DNA from: Betaproteobacteria bacterium TMED41
GTDB lineage: Bacteria; Pseudomonadota; Gammaproteobacteria; Burkholderiales; Burkholderiaceae_A
DNA length: 17,210 bases
Reading direction: 5' to 3'
Assembly: GCA_002167365.1 (NCBI GenBank)
Contig: NHCU01000038.1
Location: forward strand, 12,333-29,542
Part shown: positions 14,751-17,210 of the stretch, piece by piece
Layout: each line of letters begins with the position of its first letter
Position numbering within the stretch: position 1 is the stretch's first letter
Notes under the pieces: model-generated
Database searches by the model: none
The model's input: the letters and a program-made list of their open reading frames with translations, nothing else
What the model was told of the DNA's origin: nothing
Position numbers and translations under genes: made by a program

Positions 14751-14760
14751 AAATTAACTT
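14751..14760 (+). repeat. 10-bp direct repeat, right of hisC
   Basis: This is the second copy of AAATTAACTT, in the 56-bp divergent gap between hisC and hisB. Its partner is at 13625-13634. The two copies bracket hisC and the first 30 bp upstream of its start. Confidence 0.4.
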
Positions 14761-14768
14761 AAATATAT

Positions 14769-14774
14769 ATTATA
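14769..14774 (-). promoter_or_regulatory. Candidate -10 element for hisC
   Basis: On the minus strand this reads TATAAT, a perfect -10 hexamer, placed so that transcription would start about 40 bases before the hisC ATG. No good -35 element is seen 16-18 bp upstream, inside hisB. On the plus strand, TATATT at 14766-14771 would put a start at or next to the hisB ATG. The gap is nearly all A and T, so both are tentative. Confidence 0.3.
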
Positions 14775-14777
14775 AAA

Positions 14778-15362
14778 ATGCGCACTTCTGAGATTACCAG
14801 AGAAACTGGTGAAACTTCGATTCAAATATCTTTAAATCTTGATGGTGATGGAAATGGTGATTTTAAAACTGGCATTCCGTTTTTAGACCACATGTTAGAT
14901 CAGATTGCTCGTCATGGAATGTTTGACTTGAAAGTAATTGCCCATGGAGATCTAGAAATTGACGCTCACCACACTGTAGAAGATGTTGGCATAACTTTAG
15001 GGCAAGCCATCAGTAAAGCACTTGGTAATAAAGTGGGAATTACCCGTTTCGGTCACGCATACGCTCCCCTCGATGAGGCTTTATCCAGAACAGTAGTAGA
15101 TATTTCTGGTCGGCCTGGTTTAGAGTTTCGGTGTGAATGGAAAAGGCCTGTAGTTGGAGAGTTTGATTTGGATCTTATCCATGAATTTTTTCAAGGCTTC
15201 GTCAATCATTCATTTATTACACTTCACATTGACAACTTGTTTGGAAATAATGCCCACCATCAGTGTGAAAGTGTATTTAAGTCCTTTTCTAGAGCTTTGA
15301 AGGTTGCTGTTAGCATCGATTTGACATCAAAAAAAATTCCATCAACAAAAGGAATTTTGTAA
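14778..15362 (+). CDS. hisB: Imidazoleglycerol-phosphate dehydratase HisB
   Basis: This 194-residue manganese-dependent enzyme converts imidazole-glycerol phosphate to imidazole-acetol phosphate, the substrate of HisC. The metal-binding motifs are present: LDHMLDQIARHG, DAHHTVEDVGI and NAHHQCESVFKSFSRALK, as is EALSRTVVDISGRPG. It is the single-function form, so histidinol-phosphate phosphatase must be encoded elsewhere. It diverges from hisC across 56 bp. The ATG at 14778 has no Shine-Dalgarno sequence at all (only A and T in the preceding 15 bases), which fits a leaderless or very short-leader mRNA. hisH follows after 20 bp. Confidence 0.97.
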   Translation: MRTSEITRETGETSIQISLNLDGDGNGDFKTGIPFLDHMLDQIARHGMFDLKVIAHGDLEIDAHHTVEDVGITLGQAISKALGNKVGITRFGHAYAPLDEALSRTVVDISGRPGLEFRCEWKRPVVGEFDLDLIHEFFQGFVNHSFITLHIDNLFGNNAHHQCESVFKSFSRALKVAVSIDLTSKKIPSTKGIL

Positions 15363-15382
15363 CAAAGATTGGGTTTGGAAAA

Positions 15383-16042
15383 ATGATTGCTGTTGTTAAT
15401 GTAGGAACTGGAAATATTAGAAGTATTTTTTTGGCCCTGCTTAAGGTAGCTCCAGATGAAAAAATTTGTGTAACTTCTAATCCGGCCGAACTTAAACAAG
15501 CAAAAAAAATAGTTTTTCCTGGTCAGGGATCAATGTTTGGGTGTGTTGAAAAACTTAAACTAAACGGATTATATGAAGAGATAATGAACAATGTTTCAGA
15601 TCGCCCCTTTTTAGGCATTTGCCTTGGAAAACAAATACTCTTTGATGAATCTGAGGAAGGTGATAGTCTTGGCCTTGGCCTGCTCAAAGGTAAAGTCGTT
15701 AAATTTGATCGTTCTATGGATTTCAATAACAACACTTGCTTAGATTTTAAAATTCCTCATATGGGTTGGAACCAAGTTAGAATAGAAAGAGATCATCAAA
15801 TTTTTAAAGGTTTTGATAGATTGATCAACACGAAAGGTAGTCTTTCAAACTGGTTTTATTTTGTACATAGTTTTTTTGTGAAGCCCAAAGATCCAAAAAT
15901 AACTTTGGCTTATACAAACTATGGACAAGATTTTACAAGTGTAGTTGCCAAAGATAATATTGTTGCAACACAATTTCACCCTGAAAAAAGCGCTAAATCT
16001 GGTTTGTTATTTCTTAAAAATTTTGTTTCATGGAAATTATGA
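15383..16042 (+). CDS. hisH: Imidazole glycerol phosphate synthase, glutaminase subunit HisH
   Basis: This 219-residue class I glutamine amidotransferase hydrolyses glutamine and channels ammonia to HisF. The catalytic triad is C80 in FLGICLGKQ, H199 and E201 in TQFHPEKSAKSG. The N-terminal VVNVGTGNIRSI and the oxyanion-strand region FPGQGSM are typical (here PGQGS rather than the common PGVGA). GWNQVRIERDH and WFYFVHSFFV match the HisH interface segments. GGA lies a few bases before the ATG. It is slightly longer than many HisH proteins, with a short insertion at about 107-123 (KFDRSMDFNNNTCLDFK). A 60-bp spacer follows before hisA. Confidence 0.96.
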   Translation: MIAVVNVGTGNIRSIFLALLKVAPDEKICVTSNPAELKQAKKIVFPGQGSMFGCVEKLKLNGLYEEIMNNVSDRPFLGICLGKQILFDESEEGDSLGLGLLKGKVVKFDRSMDFNNNTCLDFKIPHMGWNQVRIERDHQIFKGFDRLINTKGSLSNWFYFVHSFFVKPKDPKITLAYTNYGQDFTSVVAKDNIVATQFHPEKSAKSGLLFLKNFVSWKL

Positions 16043-16043
16043 T

Positions 16044-16061
16044 TTTCTTGCCGTCAAGAAA
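16044..16061 (+). other. 7-bp hairpin between hisH and hisA
   Basis: TTTCTTG (16044-16050) and CAAGAAA (16055-16061) pair perfectly around the loop CCGT, starting one base after the hisH stop. No T-run follows directly (a run of six T comes about 14 bases later), so it is not a standard terminator. It may protect or delimit the upstream mRNA, or be chance. Confidence 0.35.
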
Positions 16062-16102
16062 CAAACTTTACTAAAATTTTTTGGATTGGAGTTCAAAGGT
16101 AA

Positions 16103-16852
16103 ATGTCTTTTTTGTTAATTCCCGCAATAGATCTTAAGAACGGGCAATGCGTTCGCTTAAGACAAGGTGAATATGATGATGTAACAGTATTTTCTGACAA
16201 TCCAGTGGAGACAGCTAATAAATGGATTAGTAAAGGAGCTAAAAGATTACATGTTGTCGACTTAGATGGTGCAGTTGCCGGTTATCCCAAAAATAAATCA
16301 GTCATTCAAAGTATTTTGAGCTCGGTTGGAGATAAAATTCCAATTCAAGTTGGCGGGGGAATTAGGGATTTGGATACGATTGAAAGCACTATTGACATTG
16401 GAGTTACATATGTAGTTATAGGTACAGCTGCTGTTAAAACCCCGGGTTTACTAAAAGATGCTTGCGCAGCATTTTTAGGCCATATTATTGTATCTATTGA
16501 TGCCAAAGATGGAAAAGTCGCAACGGATGGTTGGAGCAAACTTTCAGGACATGAAGTAATAGATTTGGCCAAAAAATATGAAGATGATGGAGTAGAAGCA
16601 ATTCTTTACACTGATATTGGGAGAGATGGCATGCTTTCTGGAATTAATCTTGACGCTACCCTTGAGCTAGCGCAATCAATTTCTATTCCTGTAATAGCAT
16701 CAGGTGGGTTAGCGGATATGTCTGAAATAAAAAATCTTTGTAAAATTGAACAAGAGGGAGTTATGGGCACTATCCTTGGAAGATCTATTTACGAAGGCAA
16801 AATAGACTTCGAGTTTGCTCAAAAATATGTTGAAAATTTAGCAGATTGTTGA
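16103..16852 (+). CDS. hisA: ProFAR isomerase HisA
   Basis: This 249-residue (beta/alpha)8-barrel enzyme isomerises ProFAR to PRFAR, the substrate of HisF. The catalytic aspartates are D10 in IPAIDLKNGQCVRL and D133 in IVSIDAKDGKVA. Phosphate-binding motifs of the two half-barrels are VGGGIRD (residues 83-89) and the later VIASGGLADMSE. LYTDIGRDGMLSG is another conserved loop. It has a normal length. AAAGG lies just before the ATG, with a GGAG further upstream, so initiation is supported. The gene stands 60 bp after hisH and 3 bp before hisF. Confidence 0.98.
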   Translation: MSFLLIPAIDLKNGQCVRLRQGEYDDVTVFSDNPVETANKWISKGAKRLHVVDLDGAVAGYPKNKSVIQSILSSVGDKIPIQVGGGIRDLDTIESTIDIGVTYVVIGTAAVKTPGLLKDACAAFLGHIIVSIDAKDGKVATDGWSKLSGHEVIDLAKKYEDDGVEAILYTDIGRDGMLSGINLDATLELAQSISIPVIASGGLADMSEIKNLCKIEQEGVMGTILGRSIYEGKIDFEFAQKYVENLADC

Positions 16853-16855
16853 TTT

Positions 16856-17210
16856 ATGCTGGCTAAGAGAATCATTCCTTGCTTGGATGTAAATAATGGG
16901 CGGGTAGTTAAGGGTACGAATTTTGTTGACCTTAAAGATGCTGGTGATCCTGTAAGCGTAGCAAGTAAATATGACCAGGAAGGTGCAGATGAAATTGCTT
17001 TTTTGGACATCACAGCTTCTTCTGACAATAGAAAGACCATTTTAGAGATTATTGAGAAAGTTTCTGAAAAAGTTTTTGTTCCTCTGACTGTAGGAGGTGG
17101 CATTAGATCGCCGGATGATGTAAGAAAAGCATTATTAGCTGGAGCAGATAAGGTTAGTATAAACTCCGCGGCTGTTTTGAATCCAAGTTTGATCTCTGAA
17201 TGTTCCAAGA
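16856..17210 (+). CDS. hisF: Imidazole glycerol phosphate synthase, cyclase subunit HisF, N-terminal part
   Basis: The window ends after 118 codons of HisF, the (beta/alpha)8-barrel that uses ammonia from HisH to convert PRFAR to imidazole-glycerol phosphate and AICAR. The start MLAKRIIPCLDVNNGRVVKG carries catalytic D11; GDPVSVASKYDQEGADEIAFLDITAS and VPLTVGGGIRSPDDV, the first phosphate-binding loop, follow. The second catalytic Asp (near residue 130) lies beyond the edge. The ATG at 16856 begins 3 bp after the hisA stop. By analogy with related clusters hisI and hisE may come next, but this cannot be seen. Confidence 0.97.
   Translation, partial: MLAKRIIPCLDVNNGRVVKGTNFVDLKDAGDPVSVASKYDQEGADEIAFLDITASSDNRKTILEIIEKVSEKVFVPLTVGGGIRSPDDVRKALLAGADKVSINSAAVLNPSLISECSK

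Overview
The window is a compact, visibly AT-rich stretch of bacterial core chromosome that reads as Gram-negative proteobacterial. Gene content and order point to a betaproteobacterium with a small, streamlined genome, such as AT-rich Methylophilales-like or marine/freshwater Burkholderiales-type lineages. The reasons are: an mla operon with mlaA between mlaD and mlaC, followed by an ABC-2 type ATPase, a BolA protein and murA; a his cluster directly after murA; and a kdsD-kdsC-lptC-lptA-lptB-rpoN-hpf-ptsN cluster. The taxonomic call is inference from gene order and composition; no database comparison was possible. No mobile element, CRISPR array, tRNA or rRNA was seen, and no gene-free stretch exceeds about 70 bases.

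Region 1 (1-5408, minus strand). Read in its own direction this operon runs kdsD, kdsC, lptC, lptA, lptB, rpoN, hpf, ptsN (cut by the window edge). The first two make the LPS sugar precursor Kdo, the next three are parts of the Lpt lipopolysaccharide export bridge, and the last three are sigma-54, the ribosome hibernation factor and the nitrogen-type PTS regulator. Genes are separated by a few bases or overlap, so co-transcription is likely.

Region 2 (5451-9402, plus strand). mlaF, mlaE, mlaD, mlaA, mlaC and mlaB make a complete Mla system for phospholipid trafficking and outer-membrane asymmetry. It diverges from kdsD across only 42 bp, so two envelope-building operons share one tiny promoter region.

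Region 3 (9404-11638, plus strand). A lone ABC-2 type ATPase without its usual permease partner, an IbaG-type BolA protein, and murA (first committed step of peptidoglycan synthesis), all closely packed.

Region 4 (11635-17210, plus strand except hisC). hisG (short form), hisD, hisC, hisB, hisH, hisA and the start of hisF form the histidine pathway. The unusual point is that hisC lies on the opposite strand in the middle of the cluster: hisD and hisC converge 10 bp apart, and hisC and hisB diverge. A transcript running from hisD to hisB would be antisense to all of hisC.

Most of the window is ordinary housekeeping DNA. The points worth a second look are the inverted hisC (a possible non-contiguous operon) with 10-bp direct repeats at both ends, the orphan ABC ATPase, an MlaB that lacks the threonine important in the E. 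coli protein, and divergent start regions too short for normal leaders. I did not find convincing evidence of a wholly new system.
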